Below, in pieces: positions 52,902 through 64,000 of a stretch of DNA of 64,000 nt; within the stretch, counting starts at the first letter, position 1, and the number at the start of each line of letters is the position of its first letter. The notes beneath the pieces are model-generated. The model searched no databases, had not been told where the DNA came from, and saw nothing but the letters and a program-made list of their open reading frames with translations. This DNA comes from Paraburkholderia phenazinium (GTDB lineage Bacteria > Pseudomonadota > Gammaproteobacteria > Burkholderiales > Burkholderiaceae), in the NCBI RefSeq assembly GCF_900141745.1, contig NZ_FSRM01000001.1, positions 682,001 through 746,000 of the forward strand, written 5' to 3'. The position numbers were made by a program, and so were the translations under genes.

Positions 52902-54005
52902 ATGCAACTGGTCAAGACCGAACGCGATAACCTCCTTAGGCCGCTGCAAACCGTGAGCGGCATCGTCGAACGCCGCCATACGTTGCCGATCCTCGCCAAT
53001 TTGCTGATTACCAAGAACGGCCCCGACGTGTCGTTCCTGTCCACCGACCTCGAGCTTCAGATCACCACGCACGGCGACTTCGGCGTGGGCGGCGATTCGG
53101 TTGCGACAACGGTAGCGGCGCGTAAGCTGCTCGACATCCTGCGTGCCATGCCCGACGGCCAGGTCACGCTGACGCTGAACGACAAGCGCCTCACCGTGCA
53201 ATCCGGCAAGAGCCGCTTTGCGTTGCAGACGCTGGCCGCGGACGAATTCCCGACCGTCGCTCAGGCTAAAGACTTCGGTGCGAACCTGGTGGTTCCGCAG
53301 AAGACGTTCCGCCAACTGCTCGGCATGGTCCATTTCTCGATGGCCCAACAGGACATTCGCTACTACCTGAACGGCATGCTGCTGGTGGTGGACGGCGACC
53401 AGTTGATGGCAGTGGCAACGGACGGACACCGCTTGGCGTTCTCGTCCATGAAGATCGAAGGCTCGTTTGCGCGCCAGGAAGTGATCATCCCGCGCAAGAC
53501 GATTCTTGAATTGCAGCGCTTGCTGGAAGACATCGACGACACGCTGAAGATCGACATTGCAGCGAGCCAGGTGAAGTTCACCTTCGGTCAGGTCGAACTG
53601 GTGTCGAAGCTGGTGGAAGGGAAATTTCCGGACTTCCAGCGCGTGATTCCGAAGTCGCACAAGAACCAGTTCCTGATTGGCCGCGAAGAACTGCAGCGTT
53701 CGCTGCAACGTGCGGCGATTCTGACCTCGGACAAATTCAAGGGCGTGCGCTGCATCATCGAGCCGGGCCAGTTGAAGATCATGTCCACCAACGCGGACCA
53801 GGAAGAAGCGCAAGAAGAACTGGAAATTGCGTACACCGGCGACAGCGTCGATATCGGGTTTAACGTCACGTATCTGCTCGACGTGCTGGCAAACCTGAAG
53901 GTCGACTTGTTGCAAGTGAGCCTGGGTGATGCCAGCTCCAGCGCATTGATCACGATTCCCGAGAACGACGAATTCAAGTACGTCGTGATGCCGATGCGCA
54001 TCTAA
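52902..54005 (+). CDS. dnaN: DNA polymerase III beta subunit (sliding clamp)
   Basis: 367 residues, the normal length. Starts MQLVKTERDNLLRPLQTVSG with GAAGGAAACC upstream. Three repeated clamp domains are seen through LPILANLLITKN, VVDGDQLMAVATDGHRLAFS and the C-terminal EFKYVVMPMRI that forms part of the ligand pocket. It encircles DNA as a dimer and tethers polymerase and repair enzymes. The open frame upstream to 52857 is not part of the gene. Terminated by a hairpin before gyrB. Confidence 0.98.
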   Translation: MQLVKTERDNLLRPLQTVSGIVERRHTLPILANLLITKNGPDVSFLSTDLELQITTHGDFGVGGDSVATTVAARKLLDILRAMPDGQVTLTLNDKRLTVQSGKSRFALQTLAADEFPTVAQAKDFGANLVVPQKTFRQLLGMVHFSMAQQDIRYYLNGMLLVVDGDQLMAVATDGHRLAFSSMKIEGSFARQEVIIPRKTILELQRLLEDIDDTLKIDIAASQVKFTFGQVELVSKLVEGKFPDFQRVIPKSHKNQFLIGREELQRSLQRAAILTSDKFKGVRCIIEPGQLKIMSTNADQEEAQEELEIAYTGDSVDIGFNVTYLLDVLANLKVDLLQVSLGDASSSALITIPENDEFKYVVMPMRI

Positions 54006-54030
54006 CGCGTCCAACATCGAGAAGAACACC

Positions 54031-54059
54031 AAGGGGCGCAGTGCCCCTTTGGCGTTTTT
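54031..54059 (+). terminator. Terminator-like hairpin after dnaN
   Basis: AAGGGGC-GCAG-TGCCCCTT stem followed by GGCGTTTTTA, 25 bases after the dnaN stop. Confidence 0.55.
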
Positions 54060-54071
54060 ATGGTGTTTTGA

Positions 54072-56591
<2,520 letters not shown>

Positions 56592-56674
56592 GGGTAGTTG
56601 TAGGCGTATGAGGCCAACAGGGACGTTAACTGTTGCGCTTCCATGGTGCCAGGGGTTCTGGCAGACTGGTTTGC

Positions 56675-58180
56675 ATGAACCTGCCCGCCAACCTCAACGC
56701 CCTCAGCCCGGAACAGTTGCGCACGCTCGCCCGCGCAGCCGATTGCCCAGGTGCAGGAGAGAGACCGGGAGATTGAGGAGAAGACGCGGGAGGTCGAGGA
56801 GAACGAACGCGAGTTGCATTACCGGCAGACCCGTATCGAGCAGCTAAGCCACGAGGTCGCCATCCTCAGGCGCCGGCAGTTTGGCCGGCGCAGCGAACAG
56901 CTCAGCAGCGAGCAGATAAACCTGCTGGACGAAGCCGTCGACGCCATCTGGCCGCCATCGAACTGGAGCTCGAGCAGCTTCAGCCGGAGACCCCCGCCGC
57001 CCCGTCACGCCAGCAGCCGAAGCGCGCATCGCTGCCGGCACAGCTGCCGCGCACAGAGATCCACCACGAGCAGGACAGCACCGTGTGCCAGTGTGGCTGC
57101 GAGCGAGTGCGCATGGGTGTGCAAGAACTGCGAAACGCTGATTCAGGCGCCGGTGCCCGCGCACGTTATCGACAAGGGTATCCCGACCGCAGGACTGCTG
57201 GCCTCGGTGCTGGTCGCCAAATATGCGGACCACCTTCCCCTGTATCGCCAGGAGAAGATCTTTGCGCGGGCGGGTCTGGCAATACCGTGATCGACATTGG
57301 GTGCCTGGGTCGGCACGTGCGGCGCACAGTTGCAGCCACTGATCGATGCCCTGCATCAGGAACTCTTGCAGCAGGGTGTGCTGCACGCGGATGAGACACC
57401 GGTGCAGATGCTTAGTCCAGGTAAAGGGAAGACACACCGGGCGTACCTGTGGGCGTATACGCCCACGCACTTCAGTGATCTGCGCGCTGTGGTCTACGAC
57501 TTCGCAGACAGCCGCGCAGGCGAGCATGCTCGCACGTTCCTCACCAACTGGCAGGGCAAGCTGGTGTGCGACGACTATGGCGGATACAAGGCCGGATTCC
57601 AGCAGGGCATCACTGAAATCGGATGTGCTGCGCACGCACGGCGCAAGTTCTTCGACCTGCATGCCAATCACAGCAGCCACGTCGCTGGACAGGCATGCCG
57701 TTCTTCGCTGCGCTTTACGATATCGAGCGCGTCGCTGCAGTGCTGGATACCGAAGAGCGGCGCAAACTCCGGCAGAGCCGGGCCAAACCGCTGTGTGACG
57801 CACTTTATGAATGGATGGTGGCGCAGCGTAAGCTGGTTTCGGACGGTTCAGCGATTGCGAAAGCGCTGGACTACAGTCTCAAACGCTGAGAGGCGCTGAC
57901 GCGCTGTCTCGACGACGGGCACGTGCCCATAGACAACAATTGGGTCGAAAACCAGATCCGCCCATGGGCTATCGGAAGGGCCAACTGGTTGTTCGCCGGC
58001 TCTCTACGAGCAGGCCAACGTTCCGCCGCCATCATGAGCCTGATACGCTCGGCCCAACTCAACGGCCACGACCCGCACGCCTATATGAAGGACATCCTCG
58101 CGCGGCTGCCGACCCACAAGGCCAGCGACATCTCGGCATTGCTGCCGCATCGCTGGCGTCCGCCTGTGACAGCCAGCTAG
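56675..58180 (+). pseudogene. IS66-family transposase (TnpC), decayed
   Basis: Starts MNLPANLNALSPEQL at 56675 and ends RLPTHKASDISALLPHRW before 58180. The typical parts are present across three frames: coiled-coil REIEEKTREVEENERELHYR, RRRQFGRRSEQL, a zinc-finger remnant CQCGCERVRMG, HADETPVQMLSPGKGKTHRAYLW, and VENQIRPWAIGRANWLFAG. I see frameshifts near 56740, 56945 and 57695. A piece is missing between CERVRMG and VCKNC, and there are in-frame stops at 57288 (CGA to TGA) and 57887 (TGG to TGA). tnpA and tnpB are missing on the left. Confidence 0.9.
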
Positions 58181-58186
58181 CGCAAT

Positions 58187-58215
58187 CCGTCAAGGCGGGT
58201 TTGCTGCGCGCTTAC
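58187..58215 (-). repeat. Right-end inverted repeat of the IS66 remnant
   Basis: On the minus strand it begins GTAAGCGCGCAGCAAACCCG, a GTAAGCGC terminus typical of IS66 elements, 6 bases after the transposase stop. No matching left end was found near 56592-56674. Confidence 0.6.
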
Positions 58216-58612
58216 CGACGGCACGCGGTCACGCTAGGTCAAGCGACAGGTGTTTATGCACCGTTACGTGGATCGCAGGGGCTGGCAGTGTTCTATGGTC
58301 CGCGTCTGCTGGCCCGCCATGATGTCCGCGGGGGTGCGGGTTGATGAGGGGCGGCCGGGCAGTTGCGCGGGCGACAAACCGACTTCGGGCCACGCACTGC
58401 GCGACTTTACCGCCCGCGCGATCAAGCGGACAGATCTATTTACTCCGGACAGCCTTGGCCTGAACGGAAGACACAACGCGGCAATTTACAGACATCGGCT
58501 TGATCTACCACGGACGAGCGTGCGAGAAACATTTCGACGACAGAACCGCATTTGCGTCAAATATTCGCTAATATTCTCCGCTTCATGTCACGCACACGTT
58601 GCGCCATAACAA
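58216..58612. other. Gene-free stretch between IS66 remnant and mrr
   Basis: About 400 bases with no recognisable gene. A frame at 58250-58609 has no family features. The last 100 bases are A/T-richer and presumably hold the mrr promoter (for example TTGCGTCAAATATTCGCTAA around 58552). Confidence 0.45.
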
Positions 58613-59521
58613 ATGACCGTGCCAACTTTCCAACAGTTGATGTTGCCCCTGTTGACATTCTTGAACGATGAATGTGAGCATGGCTATGCGGAAGCTGCCG
58701 GGGCACTAAAAGTAGCGCTTGCCGTTTCCGACGCGGACTTGGCAGAACTGCTTCCGAGCGGCAAGCAAACGAAGTTTATGAACCGCTTGTACTGGGCAAA
58801 GGTGCATCTCTCAAAGGCTCTCCTGGTTGAGACCACGACGCCTAAAGCGTTTCGGCTGACGAAGCGCGGCATCTCGCTATTGAACGAGAAGCCAGAGACC
58901 GTAGGGATGCAACTGCTGTTGAAATTTCCGGAATACAGGGCCTTTCGAAACGGAAAACAAAGTGCTTCGGCGGCTTTGGTTCCCAGCGAGGAAGTCGTAG
59001 AAGAGACACCCGAAGAACAGCTTGAGGCAGCCTATCGGACGATCCGGCAAAACCTCGAACAAGCTCTCTTGACTCACGTATTGAAGGCACCACCAGCGTT
59101 CTTCGAGCAACTGGTCATCGACCTACTAATTGCAATGGGTTACGGCGGGTCTCGCCGCGACGCAGGACGAGCCGTCGGTAAGAACTCAGACGGGGGGATC
59201 GACGGGATTATCAGTGAAGATCGACTGGGCCTCGATATCATCTACTTGCAGGCAAAGCGATGGCACAGCAATGTGGGTAGCCCGGAAGTTCGCGATTTCG
59301 TTGGTAGTTTGGTCGGGCACAGCGCGTCGAAAGGGGTCTTTCTCACCACGTCGTCGTTTAGCAAAGACGCGAGGGACTATGTCCGTAAAGTTCCACAGAA
59401 AGTGATTTTGATTGACGGCTCGAGATTGGCCGAACTATTGGTTGACTACGGAATTGGGGTTTCCGACGTCATCGCGTACCACGTAAAAAAGGTAGATACG
59501 GATTACTTTGGGACTGAATAA
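58613..59521 (+). CDS. mrr: Mrr-type restriction endonuclease (type IV)
   Basis: 302 residues, near E. coli Mrr (304). The N-terminal winged-helix Mrr_N domain (PTFQQLMLPLLTFLNDECEH, FRLTKRGISLLNEKPE) precedes a C-terminal PD-(D/E)XK nuclease domain: PAFFEQLVIDLLIAMGYGG, the catalytic GGIDGIISEDRLGLDIIYLQAKRW, and GVFLTTSSFSKDARDYV. It cuts DNA with foreign modification. GC content and codon use are lower than in the surrounding chromosome, a sign of transfer. A terminator follows, then the convergent SymE-like gene, a pairing that recalls the immigration-control region of enterobacteria. Confidence 0.94.
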   Translation: MTVPTFQQLMLPLLTFLNDECEHGYAEAAGALKVALAVSDADLAELLPSGKQTKFMNRLYWAKVHLSKALLVETTTPKAFRLTKRGISLLNEKPETVGMQLLLKFPEYRAFRNGKQSASAALVPSEEVVEETPEEQLEAAYRTIRQNLEQALLTHVLKAPPAFFEQLVIDLLIAMGYGGSRRDAGRAVGKNSDGGIDGIISEDRLGLDIIYLQAKRWHSNVGSPEVRDFVGSLVGHSASKGVFLTTSSFSKDARDYVRKVPQKVILIDGSRLAELLVDYGIGVSDVIAYHVKKVDTDYFGTE

Positions 59522-59548
59522 AAACGAGGTTGTGAGCAATCCAAAGTT

Positions 59549-59577
59549 AGCAAGCCCGGTGCGCACCGGGCTTGTTC
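59549..59577 (+). terminator. Rho-independent terminator of mrr
   Basis: AGCAAGCCCGGTGCGCACCGGGCTTGTTC: a perfect stem followed by TTGTTCT, 27 bases after the stop. Confidence 0.7.
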
Positions 59578-59589
59578 TAACGCGCCGTG

Positions 59590-59889
59590 TCAGGCAGGAG
59601 TTATGACAAGCTTACGTCGCTGTACTTCCACCTGAATTCTTGTGCTGATCTCGAATCCGGCCGCCTGCAACCACCGCCCCGAAAGTCGAATCCAGGGCGC
59701 CTGCGGCAAGTCTTCATAAAACTCGATATGGGCCGGCGCGAATATTTTCATCGGCCGCGGGCGTCTTTGTGACGAAATGGTCAAGACGCGTTGGGTAACG
59801 GGCGCAACTGCTTTATGATTTGCATCAGCCGTGATCAACTCCCAGTATGAGTTGGTTGTGATCAGCGGGTCGTGTGGGTGGCAGCCCAT
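59590..59889 (-). CDS. SymE-family type I toxin
   Basis: Up to 99 residues. The C-terminal half has the SymE/AbrB-like fold: PWIRLSGRWLQAAGFEISTR, then IQVEVQRRKLVITPA. The middle RVLTISSQRRPRPMKIFAPA also fits. The start is uncertain: the first ATG gives 99 residues, but a TTG at 59838 with GGGAG before it (codons TTG ATC ACG GCT) and an ATG within PRPMKIFA are possible. SymE in E. coli is an SOS-induced RNA-cleaving protein controlled by the antisense RNA SymR. No SymR could be identified here by eye. It converges with mrr. Confidence 0.75.
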   Translation of the reverse strand: MGCHPHDPLITTNSYWELITADANHKAVAPVTQRVLTISSQRRPRPMKIFAPAHIEFYEDLPQAPWIRLSGRWLQAAGFEISTRIQVEVQRRKLVITPA

Positions 59890-60230
59890 ACGTCCCGCGC
59901 TTCATCTCCTTCCTCGTTCTCCTTGATGCTTGGCTCGGCGCGTCCAACGGGCCAATCACTCAGTTATGCTCTATAAGAGTAACTCGCTGTGATCGCCGAT
60001 TATCTTGTTAGGCATCCGATGTATTTTCTCGTATTGTCATGGATTGTGCAACAGCGTCCAACGTTCGATGAAAAAAAAGAGTGCACAGATTTCGTTCCTA
60101 GATATAGACGGACGCGCCATGACAGACGTCGCATGAGAACGAGCCGCGTGCGGCAAATAGCCAGCTTATTAACCGCATTTTCTGCGGTTAATAAGCTACC
60201 CTCGCGACGACTGCTCCTGACAATCACGGT
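59890..60230. other. Gene-poor region with a perfect palindrome
   Basis: About 340 bases between the SymE-like gene and the fic remnant. A frame at 59989-60234 is low-quality (rare codons, no ribosome site) and overlaps the palindrome at 60163-60197. If a SymR-like antisense RNA exists, it would start in 59800-59950. Confidence 0.45.
60163..60197. repeat. Perfect 15-bp inverted repeat upstream of fic
   Basis: AGCTTATTAACCGCA, loop TTTTC, TGCGGTTAATAAGCT. It ends 33 bases before the fic start codon. Probably an operator for the Fic protein's own helix-turn-helix or a transcription terminator for upstream RNA; no T run follows. Confidence 0.65.
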
Positions 60231-61330
60231 ATGAAGCGAGGATGGAACCTATATCTGGCAGGCCTCTGACGGACTCACTTGGCGCTACGACTTGTCGCGC
60301 CTAGCCGCGGCGCTGGCCAACGCTTCCCGCGCCCGATGCCTACTCTCCGGCCGCCTAGCCGACTTAAGCCCGGCCCTGCGTGACCAGACCACTCTCGCAG
60401 CACTCACAGAGGACGTCTTCAAAACCAGCGAGATCGAAGGCGAACGCCTCAACGCCGCATCACTGCGATCCTCCATCGCCCGTAGACTCGGCGCGTGGAC
60501 ATTGGCGCACTGGCGCCGGTCGACCGGCATGTCGAGGGCGTGGTCGAGATGTTGCTCGACGCCACCACGCGCCGTGATGCCACGGTGACAAGCGATCGCC
60601 TGTTCGCTTGGCAAGCAGTCCTGTTTCCCACCGGCTTCAGCGGCATGTCACGAGTTCGGGTTGGCACCTGGCGCGACGACGCAAACGGCCCCATGCAGGT
60701 CGTTTCCGGTCCTATCGGCCGCCAGCGTGTCCACTTCGAGGCGCCGCCCGCGGAACGACTCGACGCTGAGACAGTGCGGTTTCTAGACTGGGTCAATAGC
60801 GATTCCGGAGAACCTCCAGTCCTTAAGGCAGGGCTCGCCCATCTATGGTTTGTGACGTTGGATCCCTTTGACGACGGCAATGGCCGAATCGCACGGGCCT
60901 TAGTCGACTTGCTGCTCGAACACGCGGATGGAAGTCCCCACGCTTCTACAGCCTGTCGGCGCAGATTCAACGAGAGCGCAAGGACTACTACGACATCCTC
61001 GAAATGACGCAGAAATGTACGCGCGACGTGACGTCCTGGCTCGCATGGTTCCTCGACGCGCTCCACCGCGCAGTGGACAGCGCCCAACATACCCTCGGCG
61101 CCGTGCTCGCCAAAACGCGTTTCTGGCAGCGTTGGGCCACCATGCCGCTGGATGAGCCTCAGGCCAAACTGCTTAATCGTCTCCTTAATGGATTCGAAGG
61201 CAAACTGACCAGCAGCAAGTGGGCGTCGATTGCGAAGTGTTTGCCTGACACCGCGTTGCGAGATATCAGTGAACTGGTTGCGCTCGGGATATTGCAAGTC
61301 CGCTGCGGGTGGGCGGAGCACGTCGTATGA
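60231..61330 (+). pseudogene. Fic/DOC-family AMP-transferase gene (DUF4172 type), broken
   Basis: Reads as one gene across three frames: MKRGW at 60231, then TYIWQASDGLTWRYDLSRLA, ALTEDVFKTSEIEGERLN (inhibition-helix motif SEIEGERLN), DIGALAPVDRHVEGVVEML, the Fic motif region, and LLNRLLNGFEGKLTSSKWAS. Frameshifts lie near 60247, 60493 and 60940. The catalytic motif reads LDPFDDGNGR where Fic enzymes have HPFxDGNGR, so the catalytic His is also lost. Fic enzymes transfer AMP to target proteins. This copy is almost certainly dead. The C-terminal end is altered (QVRCGWAEHVV) and may hide another change. Confidence 0.85.
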
Positions 61331-61585
61331 ATTGGAGAACTGATTGGCGCTCCATTCAACGTGCGCTCGGCCAAACAGCGGGGCAAATATTTCCTGCCAA
61401 TCCAAATCAATCAATAGAATAAGAAATATTTTCCGAAATGCTAGATGCATTAATTCAGTGCAAATTAAAATATGCATCAGATTTGACATTTTAAATCCGA
61501 TATTAATTTGCTTCTCTCCCGAAATGTTTTGTAAAATCGCCCCGATAACGCGGGGGCGCGTATTGAATAAGAAAGGCGGGGCAGC
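61331..61585. promoter_or_regulatory. AT-rich region upstream of vgrG
   Basis: 255 bases, far lower in GC than the chromosome, particularly 61400-61540. TTGACA occurs at 61483-61488 without a well-spaced -10 hexamer. TTGCTT at 61508-61513 with TAAAAT at 61532-61537 (18-base spacer) is a possible promoter. The composition suggests silencing by an H-NS-like protein, or recent transfer. Confidence 0.45.
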
Positions 61586-64000
61586 ATGGGGGCTCAGGAC
61601 TTAATCAGCACAATCACGGGCGGTCTGTCGCAGAGTGACCGCCTGCTCAAACTCGACACCCCGTTGGGCTCGAACACGCTTGTTCCACAACGGGTAGTGG
61701 GACGCTCGCGTCTGGGCCGGCACTTCGAGTTCACCGTCGATGTGGTGTCTACCAGCGGCAGCATCGAGCTCAAGACGCTGATCGCCCAGCCCGTGACGCT
61801 ATGGATCCAGCAGACGGACAAGTCCTGCCTGCCCCACAACGGTTACGTGCATACCGCCCGGCGCCTAGGCTCAAACAGCGGACTGACGAGCTACCAGCTC
61901 GGCTTCGCGTCCTGGATGCATTTCCTGAAGTTCCGCCGCGACCAGCGCATCTGGCAGGACGAGACCGCCGACGACATCATCACGGACGTCTTCAACACGC
62001 ACCCCCAGGCTCAGGGGCTATTCCAGTTCGCACTCTCGAAACCGCTGCCCTCGCGCTCGTACTGCCGGCAGGACGAGGATGACTGGAATTTCGTGCACCG
62101 GCTGCTGGAGTCCGAAGGTCTGTATGGATTCTGGCAGCAGGCGCAGGACGGCAAATCGCACACGCTGGTGATCACCGACCGCCTTGCGACGCTCGATGCG
62201 CTGTCGCCGGAAACGGTGCCGTTCTACCGGGCGGGTACCGGCAGCGAGACCGATGCGCTCACACAGTGGTCGGGCACTCGCACACTGCAAAGCACGACGC
62301 TTACCACGCGCACGTTCGATTACAAGAATCCATCGACGCAGTTCAACCCCAAAGGCACGAGCTTGCCGACGATGCCCAATCAGGGCGCTTTGCCGGATCA
62401 GGCCGAGGTGTACGAGTACACCGGAGCGTACACGTATCCTAAACAGGACCGCGGCGACCAGCTCTCCGGGATCCGGATGGAGGAATGGGAGTCGCGGGCC
62501 AAACGGTTTGAGGGCGTGGGCGGCGTGAGGAGGATCGACGCGGGACGGCGCTTTATCCTGAGCGGCCATCCGGACCACGACCGGGATCAGGCGAGCCAGA
62601 AAGAGTTCGCGGTGATCGAGACGTCGTGGGTGATCGCAAACAACCTGCCGGCGAGCAACCCCGGAGCGGACTACCCACACAGCCTGCAGGGCACGCTCGA
62701 TGAGGTGCGCGCGAGTCACGCCAGTGATACCGCGTTCAAGGTGTCGCACGCGGACGGCTCGGAAGGCTTCTACCTGACGCAGATTGAGGCGCAGCGCACA
62801 ACTGTGCCGTATCGCAGTCCGTTTGAGCATCAGAAGCCGGAGACCAACCTGGAGTCGGCGATCGTGGTGGGTCCTCAGGGTGAGGAGGTCTACACTGACG
62901 AGCTGAACCGCATCAAGGTGCAGTTCGTGTGGGACCGCATCAACGGTGGTGATGAGAGGGCCTCGTGCTGGGTGCGGGTGGCGCAGTCGGATACGGGCAG
63001 CGGCTACGGTGGCGTGCACATGCCGCGGGTGGGAGAGGAAGTGCTGATCGACCACATCGGCGGGGACTGTGACCGACCGGTGGTGACGTCGCGTCTGTAT
63101 AACGCGTCGGCCAAGCCGCAGTGGCATTCGAACGGACTGCTGTCGGGGTACAAATCGAAAGAGTACGGCGGCAGCGGTTATAACCAGATGGTGATGGATG
63201 ACTCGAGCGGGCAGAACCGGGTGCAGCTGTTCAGCAGCACGGCGAATTCGCAGCTGCATCTGGGGTATCTGGTGCAGCACACGGATAACACGCGCGGTGC
63301 CTACCTGGGGACGGGCTTTGACCTGAAGTCGAGCGCCTACGGCGCAGTCCGCGCTGAACAAGGTCTGTATGTCTCGACCTACCCAGCAGCCGGGGGCCAA
63401 CCTCTCGACGCGAGCCAGGCAAGTGGGCAACTGGTGAATGCGGAAAGCGTGATCGAGAGCCTCTCGGAAGCCAGTGTGGCTGGCAATGCGGAAACCCTGC
63501 AACCCGGTCAGGACGCGCTGAAGAAATTCACCGATGCGACGCAACACAGCGTTTCCGGCGGAGGCGCCACGGGCGGCCGCACAGCGGGCGGCGGCGCGGG
63601 CAACGCGAACGGCTTTGCGACGCCGATCATGCTGATGGCGAGCCCGTCAGGGGTAGCCGTCTCGACCCAGCAGTCAACCCAGATTACCGCCGACCAGCAC
63701 GTCAATATCGTCAGCGGACAGAGCGTTCATATCGCGACCGGCCAGTCACTGATCGCAAGCGTGATGGACAAGTTGAGCGTGTTCGTTCAGAAAGCGGGCA
63801 TGAAGCTGTTTGCTGCGAAGGGTGCGATCGAAATTCAGGCGCAAACAGACGAGATGAAGCTTGCCGCACTCAAGGACATCACTATCACCAGTGCAAATGG
63901 GCGGTTAGTGCTATCGGCGGATAAGGAAGTCTGGATCGGTGCGGGTGGCTCGTATATCAAGATCGGACCGAACCTGATCGAGAACGGCACGGCGGGGCAG
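61586..64000 (+). CDS. Type VI secretion tip protein VgrG (3' end outside window)
   Basis: At least 805 residues, open to the last base. The ATG at 61586 has AAAGGCGGGG upstream. The N-terminal gp27-like part contains LLKLDTPLGSNTLVPQRVVG, RRDQRIWQDETADDIITDVF and QDEDDWNFVHRLLESEGLYG. The gp5-like OB domain has NRIKVQFVWDR, CWVRVAQSDTGSGYGGVHMP and GEEVLIDHIGGDCDRPVV. A C-terminal DUF2345-type beta-helix region follows after a Gly-rich linker near 650-670 (ITADQHVNIVSGQSVHIATG). It forms the spike that carries effectors into target cells. An effector or adaptor gene would be expected just beyond the window. Confidence 0.95.
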   Translation, partial: MGAQDLISTITGGLSQSDRLLKLDTPLGSNTLVPQRVVGRSRLGRHFEFTVDVVSTSGSIELKTLIAQPVTLWIQQTDKSCLPHNGYVHTARRLGSNSGLTSYQLGFASWMHFLKFRRDQRIWQDETADDIITDVFNTHPQAQGLFQFALSKPLPSRSYCRQDEDDWNFVHRLLESEGLYGFWQQAQDGKSHTLVITDRLATLDALSPETVPFYRAGTGSETDALTQWSGTRTLQSTTLTTRTFDYKNPSTQFNPKGTSLPTMPNQGALPDQAEVYEYTGAYTYPKQDRGDQLSGIRMEEWESRAKRFEGVGGVRRIDAGRRFILSGHPDHDRDQASQKEFAVIETSWVIANNLPASNPGADYPHSLQGTLDEVRASHASDTAFKVSHADGSEGFYLTQIEAQRTTVPYRSPFEHQKPETNLESAIVVGPQGEEVYTDELNRIKVQFVWDRINGGDERASCWVRVAQSDTGSGYGGVHMPRVGEEVLIDHIGGDCDRPVVTSRLYNASAKPQWHSNGLLSGYKSKEYGGSGYNQMVMDDSSGQNRVQLFSSTANSQLHLGYLVQHTDNTRGAYLGTGFDLKSSAYGAVRAEQGLYVSTYPAAGGQPLDASQASGQLVNAESVIESLSEASVAGNAETLQPGQDALKKFTDATQHSVSGGGATGGRTAGGGAGNANGFATPIMLMASPSGVAVSTQQSTQITADQHVNIVSGQSVHIATGQSLIASVMDKLSVFVQKAGMKLFAAKGAIEIQAQTDEMKLAALKDITITSANGRLVLSADKEVWIGAGGSYIKIGPNLIENGTAGQ

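Noticed and set aside
59989..60234. Possible 81-residue protein before the fic remnant
   Set aside because: It spans the perfect palindrome, has rare codons and a random-looking C-terminus, and its frame ends inside the fic start.
62018..63547. 509-codon minus-strand frame opposite vgrG
   Set aside because: Arg/His/Leu-rich translation typical of an antisense shadow; the plus-strand frame shows all VgrG domains.

Overview
The window looks like part of the main chromosome of a Burkholderiales bacterium, most likely Burkholderia or Paraburkholderia. The evidence is high GC with G/C-ending codons, a gsp type II secretion locus in which gspC lies on the opposite strand between gspF and gspG, the block trmE-HTH-yidC-yidD-rnpA-rpmH / dnaA-dnaN-gyrB, and a dispersed palindromic repeat that I recognise from this group.

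Layout. Positions 1-5.4 kb: the end of a two-component pair (response regulator, TctE-like kinase), a SET-domain protein, an old yellow enzyme, a class I glutamine amidotransferase, and a MarR regulator with a C-terminal cysteine cluster. Positions 5.4-9.3 kb: a YbdK-type carboxylate-amine ligase and a CPA2 antiporter, flanked by two intergenic regions. Each of these carries DnaA boxes plus one arm of an imperfect inverted repeat, ordered DnaA box, 13-bp spacer, CTTGTTAACT, ACT-type triplets. This matches the DnaA-box/DnaA-trio layout of bacterial unwinding regions, so it is a candidate bipartite oriC about 42-45 kb from dnaA. Positions 9.3-14 kb: mnmC, HU, a zinc-type COG0523 GTPase and a lytic transglycosylase. 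Positions 14.5-27 kb: the type II secretion locus gspDEF-(C)-GHIJKLMN, with a 0.55-kb palindromic element inserted at the start of gspK. Positions 27-32 kb: an efflux locus (outer-membrane factor, MarR, DHA2 pump) with no membrane-fusion gene, and a lipoprotein. Positions 32-41.5 kb: gshA, alkA-ada, a candidate small RNA, a VOC protein, YaeQ, a LysR regulator, LysE and SpeG. Positions 41.8-43.7 kb: a HIT protein and four tiny single-span membrane proteins, on alternating strands, that share a common design. Positions 44.2-45.5 kb: a tyrosine recombinase that lacks its catalytic tyrosine. Positions 45.6-56.6 kb: the trmE-to-gyrB housekeeping block. Positions 56.6-64 kb: an accessory island with an IS66 remnant, Mrr, a SymE-like toxin, a broken Fic gene and a VgrG that runs off the window.

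How the parts fit. The dnaA-dnaN-gyrB and rpmH-rnpA-yidD-yidC-trmE groups supply replication, ribosome, RNase P, membrane insertion and tRNA modification functions. The gsp genes build one secretion machine. AlkA and Ada form a translationally coupled alkylation-repair pair. Mrr and SymE together resemble an immigration-control region. I saw no rRNA or tRNA gene and no CRISPR array. Everything was read by eye from sequence; no searches or computations were run.
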